Below are positions 16,695 through 25,863 of a stretch of DNA of 64,000 bases, one piece after another. This stretch comes from Alterisphingorhabdus sp051668705 (lineage in GTDB: Bacteria; Pseudomonadota; Alphaproteobacteria; Sphingomonadales; Sphingomonadaceae). The stretch spans positions 868,001-932,000 of the forward strand of contig NZ_CP196351.1 of assembly GCF_051668705.1 (NCBI RefSeq), in the 5' to 3' direction. Every line of letters begins with the position of its first letter. Position 1 is the first letter of the stretch. The notes below the pieces were generated by a model. That model searched no databases. It saw only the letters and a list, made by a program, of their open reading frames with translations, and was not told the DNA's origin. The translations under genes and the position numbers were made by a program.

Positions 16695-16768
16695 AATTAT
16701 TGGTCATTTGCTTCGCGCGCAGCGTTTGTGCTTGCTTTAACATATGGTAATAATTTAACAGCAAGCAT

Positions 16769-17656
16769 ATGTATAGCTATCCGAAAATTGCGCGTGAACG
16801 TGCTGAAAATATGGCCCGTGCGGCAAAATCAGAGCCTGGACGTGGCCTGGCCTTTCAAGGTGCACCAGGTGCAAACTCCTATCTGGCCGCGCTGGAATAT
16901 GATCCAAAAGGCCTTCCTTTGCCATGTTTCTCTTTTTCTGATGCTATCGATGCGGTCAAGCGCGGTGATGCAGACCGGGCAATGATCCCGATTGAAAACT
17001 CACAGCATGGCCGGGTTGCCGATATTCACTTTCTGCTCCCGGAATCAGGGCTGCATATTATTGATGAGTTTTTTATTCCCATACATCACTGCCTGATGAG
17101 CAAATCAGATGGCCCCTTTTCCAGTGTGTTAAGTCATCCGCAAGCGTTGGGGCAATGTCGCCATTATCTTAAGGAACATGGGATTACTCCGGTTTCTTAT
17201 ACAGATACCGCTGGCGCCGCGGCCGCGGTTGCGATGAGTGATGATACCAATATCGCGGCCATCGCGCCGGCTATTGCTGCTGATATGTACGGTTTGAAGA
17301 TGATCGCCGAAAATATCGAGGATGCTGACCATAATATGACACGTTTTGTGGTGTTGGCCCGTGATGCTGTTTTACCGCCTGCTGACATACCGGTAATGAC
17401 CAGCCTGTTATTTGAAGTGAAGAATATTCCGGCAGCACTATACAAAGCTATGGGTGGTTTTGCGACCAACGGTGTGAACAGCACCAAGTTGGAAAGCTAT
17501 ATTCGCGGAGATAATTTCTCTGCTGCGGAATTTTATCTCGATATAATCGGAATGCCTGGCGACCCTGCGGTGGACCGCGCACTGGACGAATTGCGTTTCC
17601 ATAGCAAATGGGTACGAATCTTGGGTAGCTATAAACAATCGCGCGAGAGACATTAG
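16769..17656 (+). CDS. pheA: Prephenate dehydratase
   Basis: Converts prephenate to phenylpyruvate in phenylalanine synthesis. The protein has 295 residues: a catalytic domain (about 28-205) with GLAFQGAPGANSYLAA, the signature MIPIENSQHGRVADIHFLL and the dehydratase threonine region HNMTRFVVLAR, followed by a C-terminal ACT domain (about 210-290) with the ESYIRGDNFSAAEFYLDI effector-site pattern. It is monofunctional, with no chorismate mutase domain. The ACT domain predicts feedback inhibition by phenylalanine. The first 25 residues are an extra charged N-terminal stretch, so a later start is conceivable, although no better ribosome binding site is seen. Confidence 0.95.
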   Translation: MYSYPKIARERAENMARAAKSEPGRGLAFQGAPGANSYLAALEYDPKGLPLPCFSFSDAIDAVKRGDADRAMIPIENSQHGRVADIHFLLPESGLHIIDEFFIPIHHCLMSKSDGPFSSVLSHPQALGQCRHYLKEHGITPVSYTDTAGAAAAVAMSDDTNIAAIAPAIAADMYGLKMIAENIEDADHNMTRFVVLARDAVLPPADIPVMTSLLFEVKNIPAALYKAMGGFATNGVNSTKLESYIRGDNFSAAEFYLDIIGMPGDPAVDRALDELRFHSKWVRILGSYKQSRERH

Positions 17657-17700
17657 GCTATAATGCCCGCAGCCTAGACGACCTGCAGACATCGCACCGC

Positions 17701-18345
17701 TTAATCAGTAGCTTGTGAGCTGAACAAAATCGATTTCAGACAGGCGGACATGGTTTTGACTCCCCTGCTAGTGAGAACCAAATATGTTCGGCGTCGATCA
17801 ACCTTATCAAATTGGCGCTCAACCAGGTCATTTTTGATAAGCATGTCAATCCAACGCAGAGCGGTTGTTTGTGGCACAGATGCCGCGATGCAGGCGCTAG
17901 ATATGCTAACATTGCTGCGTTCTAGCTCAGCAGCATAAAGGTCGAGCAAAATGTCCCAAGCGGGGTCTGCAAAGAGGTTTTCGGTAAAAAAGCTTTCCCT
18001 TTTGCGGCGTCTGGCAATCTCTGCCCGCACATCAGCTGCACTGATTGTCCAATTGGATAGTCGGTCGATCAAAAGTGACATATTGGGATCTTCACCGCAG
18101 GAAGCAGCGAATGACTGTTGCTTAGAGGATTGATGAAACGCCGCTTCATCAGCTTTCAAGGCCAATGTGGCCAAACGATGCGCCATATCCAACAATTCTG
18201 TTTTGGGATCGACGACCTGAACTGACTGCCCATGAAGTTTTTTCTCAAGGCATGTATCAGGCCAAGATAATGAGGGCTTGCTATTGTTTTGTGACATGTC
18301 TTCTTTGGCCTTCTTGAGAAATTTTGGTTTCTTCACAAAGGACAT
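17701..18345 (-). CDS. Winged-helix (MarR-like) regulator, paralogue of the 6466-7461 gene
   Basis: Product of 214 residues with a winged helix-turn-helix at about 105-205. Its core matches the C-terminal domain of the regulator at 6466-7461 nearly block for block: RRRKRESFFTENLFADPAW, then a helix with CIAASVPQTTALRW and a wing with DRRRTYLVL. It lacks the pseudo-receiver domain; its first 80 residues are a polar stretch (KTELLDMAHRLATLALKADEA is probably a helix). The start could also be the ATG at 18297, since neither has a strong ribosome binding site. Upstream lies the 328-base AT-rich gap shared with the LuxR gene. Target unknown; it converges with pheA. Confidence 0.82.
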   Translation of the reverse strand: MSFVKKPKFLKKAKEDMSQNNSKPSLSWPDTCLEKKLHGQSVQVVDPKTELLDMAHRLATLALKADEAAFHQSSKQQSFAASCGEDPNMSLLIDRLSNWTISAADVRAEIARRRKRESFFTENLFADPAWDILLDLYAAELERSNVSISSACIAASVPQTTALRWIDMLIKNDLVERQFDKVDRRRTYLVLTSRGVKTMSACLKSILFSSQATD

Positions 18346-18673
18346 ATTTGCCTGTAAATGTGACTACATTAGATTTTGCACGACACGATAACTTTGCTTA
18401 TATTTGACATGGAGTCATTATACACACCACCATAGTTACATTTGTAACCAGAATAAGTTTCAATTTTTATCAACAGATTCAACATCTAATAGAGATAGTT
18501 GAAAATCAATACATAAATTTGGAACAATTTTAGATTTAAATCTATTCTTTTATTATTAGTTTTCATGATTAAAGTTAAGTCACGTAAGTTCGTGACACAA
18601 TCGTAACTATCTTTTATCGTCATCACTCATTAATTATGGCTGAGCGTGAAGGTTCACATTTCAAAGGGTCGCT
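18346..18673. other. AT-rich divergent intergenic region, regulatory
   Basis: A 328-base gap between the winged-helix gene (minus) and the LuxR-type gene (plus). It is markedly AT-rich and shows no open frame or RNA gene. It holds a perfect dyad at 18579-18596. Both genes' promoters should be here. Otherwise nothing is recognised. Confidence 0.6.
18579..18596. promoter_or_regulatory. Perfect dyad GTCACG-N6-CGTGAC upstream of the LuxR-type gene
   Basis: Six-base inverted arms GTCACG (18579-18584) and CGTGAC (18591-18596) are separated by TAAGTT, 78 bases before the GTG at 18674. Size and symmetry suit a homodimeric regulator. The LuxR protein itself or the divergent winged-helix protein are candidates. 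LuxR boxes are usually about 20 bases with similar dyad symmetry. Not proven. Confidence 0.45.
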
Positions 18674-19429
18674 GTGTTAATAGAATCAGATATTGTGGAA
18701 GCACCGCCGCAGCAAATGGCCTTTTGGGAAGGACTGTCCATGTTGCATAGCTATCCAGACATATTAGAATCCGCATATAGATTGCTGACGACAATGGGGG
18801 TGAAGATGATGGCATATCATTTGGTTCCGCCATTTCATTCGCAAATATCCAAACGGGCGATGATAATAAGTTTTGGCTTTCCCAAACAATGGATTGAGTA
18901 TTATGCAGACCCTGCAGCACGCGCACAAGACCCTGTGCCTGATATTGTTATGGAGCAGTATAGCAGAATGTCATGGGCTGAAGCACTCAAGATATGCCGT
19001 GATAAAGACCCTGTAACAGGTATTCGTCATGCAGTAGAAATAGAAGAGATTCCTTATGCTTTCGGGCTGCCGCTTTATGGCCCGAGCGGACGCGATGCAT
19101 ATTGTGCAATCGTCATGGATAATGCTTCGAATGTTACCGATATGTGGAACATGGTTCAAATACAGAATATCATGCAGGCGGTGCATGTGCGCATATCACA
19201 TCTGACCATTGCCAAAGATAATGCGGCGATAAAATTGTCGCATCGTGAGACTGAAGTGCTCAATTGGATTTTGGGCGGCAAGTCGCGCAATGATATTGCA
19301 ACTATTCTGGGGCTCGCGCCAGCAACGGTTGATACCTATTTGCGGCGCATTTACGAAAAACTAGGCGTTAATAATCGCATCATGGCCAGCTTACGGGCCC
19401 TGTCACAAAATCTGATTAAGCTTTCTTAA
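18674..19429 (+). CDS. LuxR-family regulator with acyl-homoserine-lactone-binding domain (LuxR solo)
   Basis: Quorum-sensing type regulator of 251 residues with an autoinducer domain (about 15-165) and a LuxR/FixJ helix-turn-helix (about 185-245; LSHRETEVLNWILGGKSRNDIA). The residues that contact the lactone in TraR are present at matching spacing: W73, Y77, D86-P87 and W101. This argues that it binds an acyl-homoserine lactone or similar ligand. No luxI-like synthase is found in the window, so it may be a solo or be paired elsewhere. The start is a GTG at 18674 with AAAGGG upstream. It converges with polA. Regulation may be through the dyad at 18579-18596. Confidence 0.9.
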   Translation: MLIESDIVEAPPQQMAFWEGLSMLHSYPDILESAYRLLTTMGVKMMAYHLVPPFHSQISKRAMIISFGFPKQWIEYYADPAARAQDPVPDIVMEQYSRMSWAEALKICRDKDPVTGIRHAVEIEEIPYAFGLPLYGPSGRDAYCAIVMDNASNVTDMWNMVQIQNIMQAVHVRISHLTIAKDNAAIKLSHRETEVLNWILGGKSRNDIATILGLAPATVDTYLRRIYEKLGVNNRIMASLRALSQNLIKLS

Positions 19430-19459
19430 TCCAAAGTGGTACAAACGGGTCCGACATTT

Positions 19460-22294
19460 TTAATGCGCATCCCCCCAACTTGGGCCTGTACCAATATCTA
19501 TTTCGAGCGGCACGGTGAGTTTGACCGCAGGCTCTGCCGCATTGGCCATCACCTGACGAATAACAGCTGATGCTGCTTCAACATCGCTTTTGGGCAGTTC
19601 AAACACCAATTCATCATGCACTTGCAGGAGCATGCGCACCTTTTCTAACCCTGCTTTGGCAAGGGCTTGCGGCATGCGGGTCATGGCCCGCTTAATGATG
19701 TCTGCGCTGGTGCCTTGAATAGGGGCGTTGATCGCCGCTCTCTCACTGCCCTGACGTTCGGTCTGATTTTTGGCATTTATGCGCGGAAAGTGCGTTTTGC
19801 GGCCAAATAATGTTTCGGTGTAAAGCCGTTCCTTCGCGCTTTGCAAAGTATCAGAGATATAATGGTTGATGCCCGGAAAACGCTCAAAATAACGACTGAT
19901 CATATCTTGCGCTTCATCGGCGGAAACTTCCAACCGACCCGCCAATCCCCAACGGGATATGCCATAAAGGATAGCGAAGTTGATAGTTTTGGCGCGGCCC
20001 CGTGTGTCGCGATTGACCTCGCCAAACAGCTCTTGTGCTGTGCGATTATGGATATCTTCGCCATCAGCAAAGGCCTGACGGAGCGTATCGACATCGGCCA
20101 TATGTGCGGCCAATCGCAGTTCAATCTGGCTATAATCGGCAGCCAGTATCACATTGCCGGGTTCCGCAACAAAAGCAAACCGGATCTGACGGCCCATTTC
20201 TGTGCGAATGGGGATGTTTTGCAGATTGGGGTCATTGGATGACAACCGCCCAGTCTGTGCGCCGACCAGGCTATAGCTGGTGTGAACACGTCCGGTTTTC
20301 GGATTGATATCATTTTGCAAAGCATCGGTATAAGTGGATTTCAATTTCGACATTTGCCGCCAGTCGAGCACTTTGCGGGCAATATCGTGACCATCCTGCG
20401 CCAGCCGTTCGAGCACAGTGACATCCGTGGAATATTGGCCGGATTTGCCCTTTTTGCCGCCTTTCAGGCCGAGCTTTCCAAACAGAACCTCACCCAATTG
20501 TTTCGGGCTGCCAATGGTAAAAGGCTCCCCGGCAATGGCGTGGATTTCTTTCTCGCGAGTGGCCATGATCTCGGCAAATTCTGCCGAAAGCCCCGCTAGC
20601 CGTTCGCGGTCAACTTTAATGCCCTCACGCTCCATTTGTGCAAGAGTGGAGAGAACAGGGCGGTCAACCAGTTCATAGACCTTTGTGCCGCCCTCCGCAC
20701 TAAGCCGCGGTTTCAAAATCTGCCATAGGCGCAGCGTCACATCAGCATCTTCCGCCGCATAGCGCGTAGCCTGATCCAGCGGGACTTGACCAAATCCAAT
20801 CTGGCTTTTGCCGCTGCCCGTGACGGATTTATAGCTGATGCAGTCATGATCCAAATGCTCTTTGGCTAGCGCATCCATGCCATGACCACCATGGCCGCCC
20901 ATGGCTTGGCCTGCATCTAGTGCAAAGCTCATCACCATTGTGTCATCGACAGGAGCTATCAGAATATCGTGCTGCGCCATGATATTAATATCATATTTGA
21001 TGTTCTGGCCGATTTTCAGCACAGCATCATCTTCCAACAACGGTTTGAGCAGCGTCAAAGCGTCTTGCATGGCGATTTGTTGAGGCTTTTCATCCAACAG
21101 GTCAGTACCACCATGCGCCAAGGGCACATAACAGGCTTTGCCCGGCGCGGTGGCCAGGCTGAAACCTACCAATTCGGCGCGCATAGGGTCTAGTGAAGTG
21201 GTTTCTGTGTCAAAAGCTACACTGCCAATAGCGCGCGCTTCATCCACCCATTTTTGCAAGGTTTCTTCATCGGTAATGCAAACATATGCATCTGGGTCGA
21301 TCGCTGGCTGTTCGGGCGCGCGCGGGGCATGTGTGCCGGGACCATTATTGTTTTCACCAGATGTATTGGAGCCAGTGCTTTCTGCTCGACCAGATGTTTC
21401 TGGCGCATCGGCACCCAATTTGCGCAGCAAGCTGGTAAACCCATGCAATGACAGAAATTCAGCCAAAGGCTCGTGCGGAATGTCTTGTAGTTTGAAATCG
21501 TCCAGCGCGACGGGCAATGGGCAATCATCTTTGAGCGTTACCAAAACGCGTGACAGACGTGCATCGTCCGTAAATTCGATAAGGTTCTCGCGCATCTTAG
21601 ACTTTTTCATGCCCTGAGCAGCGGCAAGGACGCCATCCAAATCGCCATGTTCCAAGAGCAACTTTGTCGCAGTTTTGGGGCCGATACCTTTAACCCCGGG
21701 GATGTTATCCGCGCTATCGCCCATAAGAGCCAGCATATCGCCGACCAGTTCAGGGCCAACGCCGAACTTTTCAATAACTTCCTGTTTGCCGACACGCACA
21801 TTCTTCATCGTGTCCAACATGTCGATACGGCTATCATCAACAGGTTCAATCAATTGCATCAGGTCTTTGTCAGAGCTGACAATGGTTACCTTCCAACCTT
21901 GCTCGACCGCAGCCACAGCATAGCTGGCGATCATATCATCCGCTTCGACATTTTCCTCTTCAATAACGGGTAAGGAAAATGCGCGGGTGGCATCGCGTAT
22001 AAGCGGGAATTGTGGAACCAGATCATCGGGCGGCGGCGGCCTGTTGGCTTTATATTGATCATAAAGATCGTTGCGAAAGCTCTTTGATGATTTATCGAGA
22101 ATGACCGCCATATGTGTCGGGCCATTGGCCTTGTGCAGGTCATCGGCCAATTTCCACAACATGGTTGTATAACCATAAACCGCGCCAACGGGCGTGCCCT
22201 CTGGATTGGTTAAAGGCGGTAACCGGTGATAGGCACGAAAAATATATGCCGAGGCATCGACAAGATAGAGATGATTCTGTTCAGACATGTTCAT
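19460..22294 (-). CDS. polA: DNA polymerase I
   Basis: Fills gaps and removes RNA primers in replication and repair. The full length of 944 residues has three domains: a 5' nuclease at about 1-300 (LYLVDASAYIFRAYH, DDMIASYA, GDSADNIPGVKGIGPKTA), a 3'-5' exonuclease at about 340-540 and the polymerase at about 570-944. The proofreading domain keeps its acidic residues (AFDTETTSLD, YDINIM, YAAEDADV), so it should be active. The polymerase motifs are DYSQIELR (motif A), the fingers segment RGRAKTINFAILYG and the palm QVHDELVFE (motif C). Start uncertain by two codons (MNMSEQ or MSEQ). It follows mlaA by 45 bases on the same strand and may be cotranscribed. Confidence 0.97.
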   Translation of the reverse strand: MNMSEQNHLYLVDASAYIFRAYHRLPPLTNPEGTPVGAVYGYTTMLWKLADDLHKANGPTHMAVILDKSSKSFRNDLYDQYKANRPPPPDDLVPQFPLIRDATRAFSLPVIEEENVEADDMIASYAVAAVEQGWKVTIVSSDKDLMQLIEPVDDSRIDMLDTMKNVRVGKQEVIEKFGVGPELVGDMLALMGDSADNIPGVKGIGPKTATKLLLEHGDLDGVLAAAQGMKKSKMRENLIEFTDDARLSRVLVTLKDDCPLPVALDDFKLQDIPHEPLAEFLSLHGFTSLLRKLGADAPETSGRAESTGSNTSGENNNGPGTHAPRAPEQPAIDPDAYVCITDEETLQKWVDEARAIGSVAFDTETTSLDPMRAELVGFSLATAPGKACYVPLAHGGTDLLDEKPQQIAMQDALTLLKPLLEDDAVLKIGQNIKYDINIMAQHDILIAPVDDTMVMSFALDAGQAMGGHGGHGMDALAKEHLDHDCISYKSVTGSGKSQIGFGQVPLDQATRYAAEDADVTLRLWQILKPRLSAEGGTKVYELVDRPVLSTLAQMEREGIKVDRERLAGLSAEFAEIMATREKEIHAIAGEPFTIGSPKQLGEVLFGKLGLKGGKKGKSGQYSTDVTVLERLAQDGHDIARKVLDWRQMSKLKSTYTDALQNDINPKTGRVHTSYSLVGAQTGRLSSNDPNLQNIPIRTEMGRQIRFAFVAEPGNVILAADYSQIELRLAAHMADVDTLRQAFADGEDIHNRTAQELFGEVNRDTRGRAKTINFAILYGISRWGLAGRLEVSADEAQDMISRYFERFPGINHYISDTLQSAKERLYTETLFGRKTHFPRINAKNQTERQGSERAAINAPIQGTSADIIKRAMTRMPQALAKAGLEKVRMLLQVHDELVFELPKSDVEAASAVIRQVMANAAEPAVKLTVPLEIDIGTGPSWGDAH

Positions 22295-22339
22295 CTGTTA
22301 GCAGGACAATCGCAGCGCGTCATCGTAACATTGCACATG

Positions 22340-23635
22340 TCATTGGTTGGGTTGCAAGGCCTCTTCTTTTTTCTCATCGCTAGCCGATTGATTGGTTGGC
22401 TTCACACTATTTTGATCGCTTTTGGGCGCATCATAAATCTGATCAAGCGGCGGGAGGCCCCGAAGATCGCGAATTTGATTTTCGCGCAGCAGCAAATAGG
22501 CATCGCGTGTATCACCATAAAGGTCGGCGCTTTCTTCACGCAGACGGTCAATCTCTGCATCATTGTCCAAACGCTGATTAAGCGCAGATACTGTGCCAGC
22601 GGTTATAGCAAAAGCCGGTTTATTGATGGGTGATCCATAAATCGCAGGGACGAGCAATTGGTCAATAGTATTGCCGATAAGATCACGCGGTGTGGTGGAT
22701 CCGATCAATGGCAAATAAAGATAGCGACCGGGTTTTACGCCATAATAGCCCAATGTATTGGCAAAGCCATTATAGCGGTAAGGCAGGTTGATGCCTGGCT
22801 TGCCGGCAATATCAATCAGACCGCCAATACCAAGGGATGAGTTAATAAGAAAACGCCCTGCCGTTTCCAGAGCTTTGCCTGGCTTGAGTTGTAGCAAGTA
22901 ATTGAGGAAATTGACGGGCTCACCCAGATTACGCAGGAAATTCTGACTGGCCTGTCTTACTGGACTGGGAATCGTATCGCGGTAAAAGTCTATCGTTGGC
23001 TCAATAACGGCCTGATCGATTGCTTCTACAACCTCAAAAGTTTCAAGGCTGAATTGCTCAACAGTATCAAGTTCAATGCCGTCGACCACAATGGGTTCGG
23101 GCAATGTCTCACTTGTTCCCGTCTGGTCTACACCATCCTGACCTTGTGGTCGCAGACCGTTTGGACCAATATCAACGATGATTGGCGCCGGCCATTGCGA
23201 TGTGCTTGCATCGCTGCGTTGCTGTAGCCAGTTGTTCTCATCATCCAGAGGGACGTCATAGGGCAAGGGAGCAGCATCGCTCTCTCCAGGCGCGGCAGTA
23301 GAAGTTGTTTTATCTTCTGAGCCATATGTGAATGACAATCTCGTATTGGTGATACGGCGATAATCTAGGTCGTGGTTTAGTGCAGTATTGGCTTGCAGCA
23401 GGGTTTTGACCGCTGTTGCTGGTTGCGCAGAAGCGTCTGTAAGAACAATCTCCGCACGGTTGTCGATAGCATCGACCACCGGAAGTGTGTCTATATTGCT
23501 GCTCGCCAGTGACAATAATAATAATGGTATGTCTGGTGCAAAACTCAAAACTGGCGTCCTTTCGAGATGCCACAGATTATGTGGCATAGGGCTTTGGTAA
23601 ATATTGGTTATTGCCTTACCGCGAATATATAACAT
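22340..23635 (-). CDS. mlaA: MlaA-type phospholipid transport protein with long N-terminal extension
   Basis: The C-terminal half (about 200-390) is the MlaA/VacJ domain, which sits in the outer membrane and helps return misplaced phospholipids to the inner membrane. Family blocks are EPTIDFYRDTIPSPVRQ, FLRNLGEPVNFLNYLLQ, FLINSSLGIGGLIDIA and YGVKPGRYLYLPLIG. About 170 residues of acidic, low-complexity sequence precede the domain, with a hydrophobic N-terminal segment (PDIPLLLLSLASSN). No cysteine occurs anywhere in the protein, so the lipoprotein anchor of classical MlaA is missing. Start uncertain: the ATG at 23635 or at 23587. It lies directly before polA. Other Mla genes are not in the window. 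Confidence 0.85.
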   Translation of the reverse strand: MLYIRGKAITNIYQSPMPHNLWHLERTPVLSFAPDIPLLLLSLASSNIDTLPVVDAIDNRAEIVLTDASAQPATAVKTLLQANTALNHDLDYRRITNTRLSFTYGSEDKTTSTAAPGESDAAPLPYDVPLDDENNWLQQRSDASTSQWPAPIIVDIGPNGLRPQGQDGVDQTGTSETLPEPIVVDGIELDTVEQFSLETFEVVEAIDQAVIEPTIDFYRDTIPSPVRQASQNFLRNLGEPVNFLNYLLQLKPGKALETAGRFLINSSLGIGGLIDIAGKPGINLPYRYNGFANTLGYYGVKPGRYLYLPLIGSTTPRDLIGNTIDQLLVPAIYGSPINKPAFAITAGTVSALNQRLDNDAEIDRLREESADLYGDTRDAYLLLRENQIRDLRGLPPLDQIYDAPKSDQNSVKPTNQSASDEKKEEALQPNQ

Positions 23636-23803
23636 CGCAACGGCTAATCTATCATAAATACATATCGTTACGATAAACGGACGAAGCCAAAGTCTTTATC
23701 TGCATGTTGCATCATGTCGCCCATTTCGCTGGTTGTCTATTTGTAAGTCCATTTAAGCCCTAGGCCATCAAAAAATTAACTTATACGCAAAGGTCTGGCG
23801 CTA

Positions 23804-25684
23804 ATGCATGATCTGCAAAGCTATATTGCAAATAGGTATATGGGGAGTTTTTTGCACAAAGTCGGTGACACTTTGACTGCTATTTGGCGCAAGGGTGAAG
23901 TTACTCCCTGGTTCAACCTATGGTCGATTATCGGCTTTTCGGCTGTATTGTGCTTCGGGCTTATAGTTTTGTCATTGGGAGCGATGATGAAACCTGATCG
24001 ATCAGGCCCTGTTTTCAATGTTTCTGAAGGGAGCTGTCTGTTCGCAAGCGACAATATCATCTCTGCACAAGATGCAATTGTAAATGAACATTTTTTTCAA
24101 TGCCATGACGATAACATTCCGATCAATACGAAGCAATTCTGGTTTAAACTGCCTTTAGTGGAAGCTGGTCTCACCGCAGACGAGTTAAATCTGGAAGGTG
24201 ATACCGCGCCGATCGATGCATTGCATATTGTGCATCACGACAAGGGCGGGAATATAGTCACGCGCACTATTTTGCCCGATGAAATCATGCAGTTCTGGAC
24301 GGCAGGAACACGTTTTTCGGTTCCACTCACCAAAGAGGAAGTAAGTTCGGAGACATTATGGCTGGGCGTAGACAAGCCATGGTCACGGCTTGCGGTAAAT
24401 GATCTTGAGATAATGTCTCTAGAACAGGCACGTGAAGAGCGTTTTGATAGGACAATATGGTTTGCCATATTTTGTGGCTTGGGCTTTTTGCCGATCATAT
24501 ACAGCATTTCTTTCTTTGTGGCGCTGCGATATACGTTTATGGGCTGGCACGCACTGATGTCGCTCTGCTTTCTGATCTACACTTTCAGTTCTTCTGGGTT
24601 GATCATGCAATTTCTCCCTCAGATCGCAATGTGGACCAGAACTTTGCTATCATACACAGCATTAAGTACGGCTTCGGCCTTTGCTGGCTATTTTGTGATA
24701 AGCTTTCTTGAAAAAGATGTCGTACCGCACTGGGTGAAACGTTTTATGGCGATGGCAAGCCATTTGTTGATCGCAAATGCTCTTTTTGTGCTGATCGTCG
24801 GCCCATATTTACCTTTCATTGCCCGCAACATTTATCATCTGGCATTTCTGCCTGCGATAATTTCATTGTTAATCGGCTCGACTTATGCACTGACCAATAA
24901 AAGCAAGGTTGTGTGGTTTTTGATCGGTGGTTGGTCACTGACAGCCATAGTAGCTCTGGACAGAATTTTTCGCGGCATGGATATTTATATATTGCCGCCG
25001 GAGCTTGATTTCTCACTATTCCCCTGTCTGGTTTTGGAAGTCATCATCACTGCAGGTGGTGTGGCCTATCGGGTGATGTCCATCCGCTATGAACGCGATG
25101 AAGCCAGGATGCGCGAGCGTGAGCTTGCTCGTCAAGCCACTACCGATCTGCTGACCGGACTTGGCAATCGCCGACAGTTTGAAGAGGATTTTGCACATAG
25201 CAAAAATGCTGCATTGGCATTGCTTGATATTGATAACTTTAAGCAGGTTAATGACAATTTCGGGCATCAAGTTGGTGATGAGGTTCTGCAAAAGCTGGGT
25301 GAAGTCTTGCAGTCATTCTCAGATCAAGATTGGTGCCAAGGTATATATCGTCTTGGCGGTGAGGAATTTGCTGTGCTGCTCTCGCTGCAAAGTGAAGATG
25401 CGGCCGCTATTTGCTGCGAACAAATACGCGTGAAATGTGAAAAGATAGTAGAGGCGCAGGTTGATGCCCTCTCTCATGCGATCACTATAAGTATAGGCGT
25501 AGCTCTAGGTGCTGATACGGGTAAGCGGGCATTATATCGCAATGCAGATGTAGCGCTGTATCATGCTAAATCTGAAGGGCGGAACTGTGTTGCAATCGCC
25601 AATAAGGCATATGGGCGCAGTGCCAAACCATTTTTGCAGGTCGCCGTTGGCAGAGGGAACGCGCAAGGCAATGTTCCCGCTTGA
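23804..25684 (+). CDS. Membrane-bound diguanylate cyclase (GGDEF) with sensor-like N-terminus
   Basis: Product of 626 residues that should make cyclic di-GMP from GTP. It has one membrane segment at about 40-65, a periplasmic domain at about 66-210, and roughly seven hydrophobic helices at 215-420, resembling the 7TMR-DISM layout. A short coiled coil at about 430-448 precedes the GGDEF domain, in which the active-site motif is GGEEF at about 518-522 (RLGGEEF). No RxxD inhibitory site precedes it. The start at 23804 lacks a strong ribosome binding site. The last 14 bases overlap the next small gene. The sensed signal is unknown. Confidence 0.93.
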   Translation: MHDLQSYIANRYMGSFLHKVGDTLTAIWRKGEVTPWFNLWSIIGFSAVLCFGLIVLSLGAMMKPDRSGPVFNVSEGSCLFASDNIISAQDAIVNEHFFQCHDDNIPINTKQFWFKLPLVEAGLTADELNLEGDTAPIDALHIVHHDKGGNIVTRTILPDEIMQFWTAGTRFSVPLTKEEVSSETLWLGVDKPWSRLAVNDLEIMSLEQAREERFDRTIWFAIFCGLGFLPIIYSISFFVALRYTFMGWHALMSLCFLIYTFSSSGLIMQFLPQIAMWTRTLLSYTALSTASAFAGYFVISFLEKDVVPHWVKRFMAMASHLLIANALFVLIVGPYLPFIARNIYHLAFLPAIISLLIGSTYALTNKSKVVWFLIGGWSLTAIVALDRIFRGMDIYILPPELDFSLFPCLVLEVIITAGGVAYRVMSIRYERDEARMRERELARQATTDLLTGLGNRRQFEEDFAHSKNAALALLDIDNFKQVNDNFGHQVGDEVLQKLGEVLQSFSDQDWCQGIYRLGGEEFAVLLSLQSEDAAAICCEQIRVKCEKIVEAQVDALSHAITISIGVALGADTGKRALYRNADVALYHAKSEGRNCVAIANKAYGRSAKPFLQVAVGRGNAQGNVPA

Positions 25685-25826
25685 TGAAGGGGATGTGACG
25701 CTCACCTTCCCCGAAGGGTTGGCAGAGGATAGCCTGCAGGACTTGAGCGCCTATCTTGATATTTTCCTCAAAAAGGAAATTAAGAAATCGAAGGCTCCGA
25801 AAGAAAAGGTAGACCCGCTGTCATAA
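25671..25826 (+). CDS. Small conserved-looking protein of 51 residues
   Basis: Small acidic/basic protein starting MFPLDEGDVTLTFPEGL and ending in a lysine-rich tail (FLKKEIKKSK). The phrase DVTLTFPEGLAEDSLQDLSAYLDIFL looks like a compact folded unit that I remember as a recurrent short alphaproteobacterial protein, though unnamed. The ATG at 25671 lies inside the 3' end of the diguanylate cyclase gene in another frame, an overlap of 14 bases, so it is probably translationally coupled. A GAGGG stands about 15 bases upstream. A longer upstream frame exists but would read antisense-like sequence within the cyclase domain and is not credible. Confidence 0.6.
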   Translation: MFPLDEGDVTLTFPEGLAEDSLQDLSAYLDIFLKKEIKKSKAPKEKVDPLS

Positions 25827-25863
25827 AACAAGATCGTCCAGCCATCGCGCTAGGTTTTCTTTT

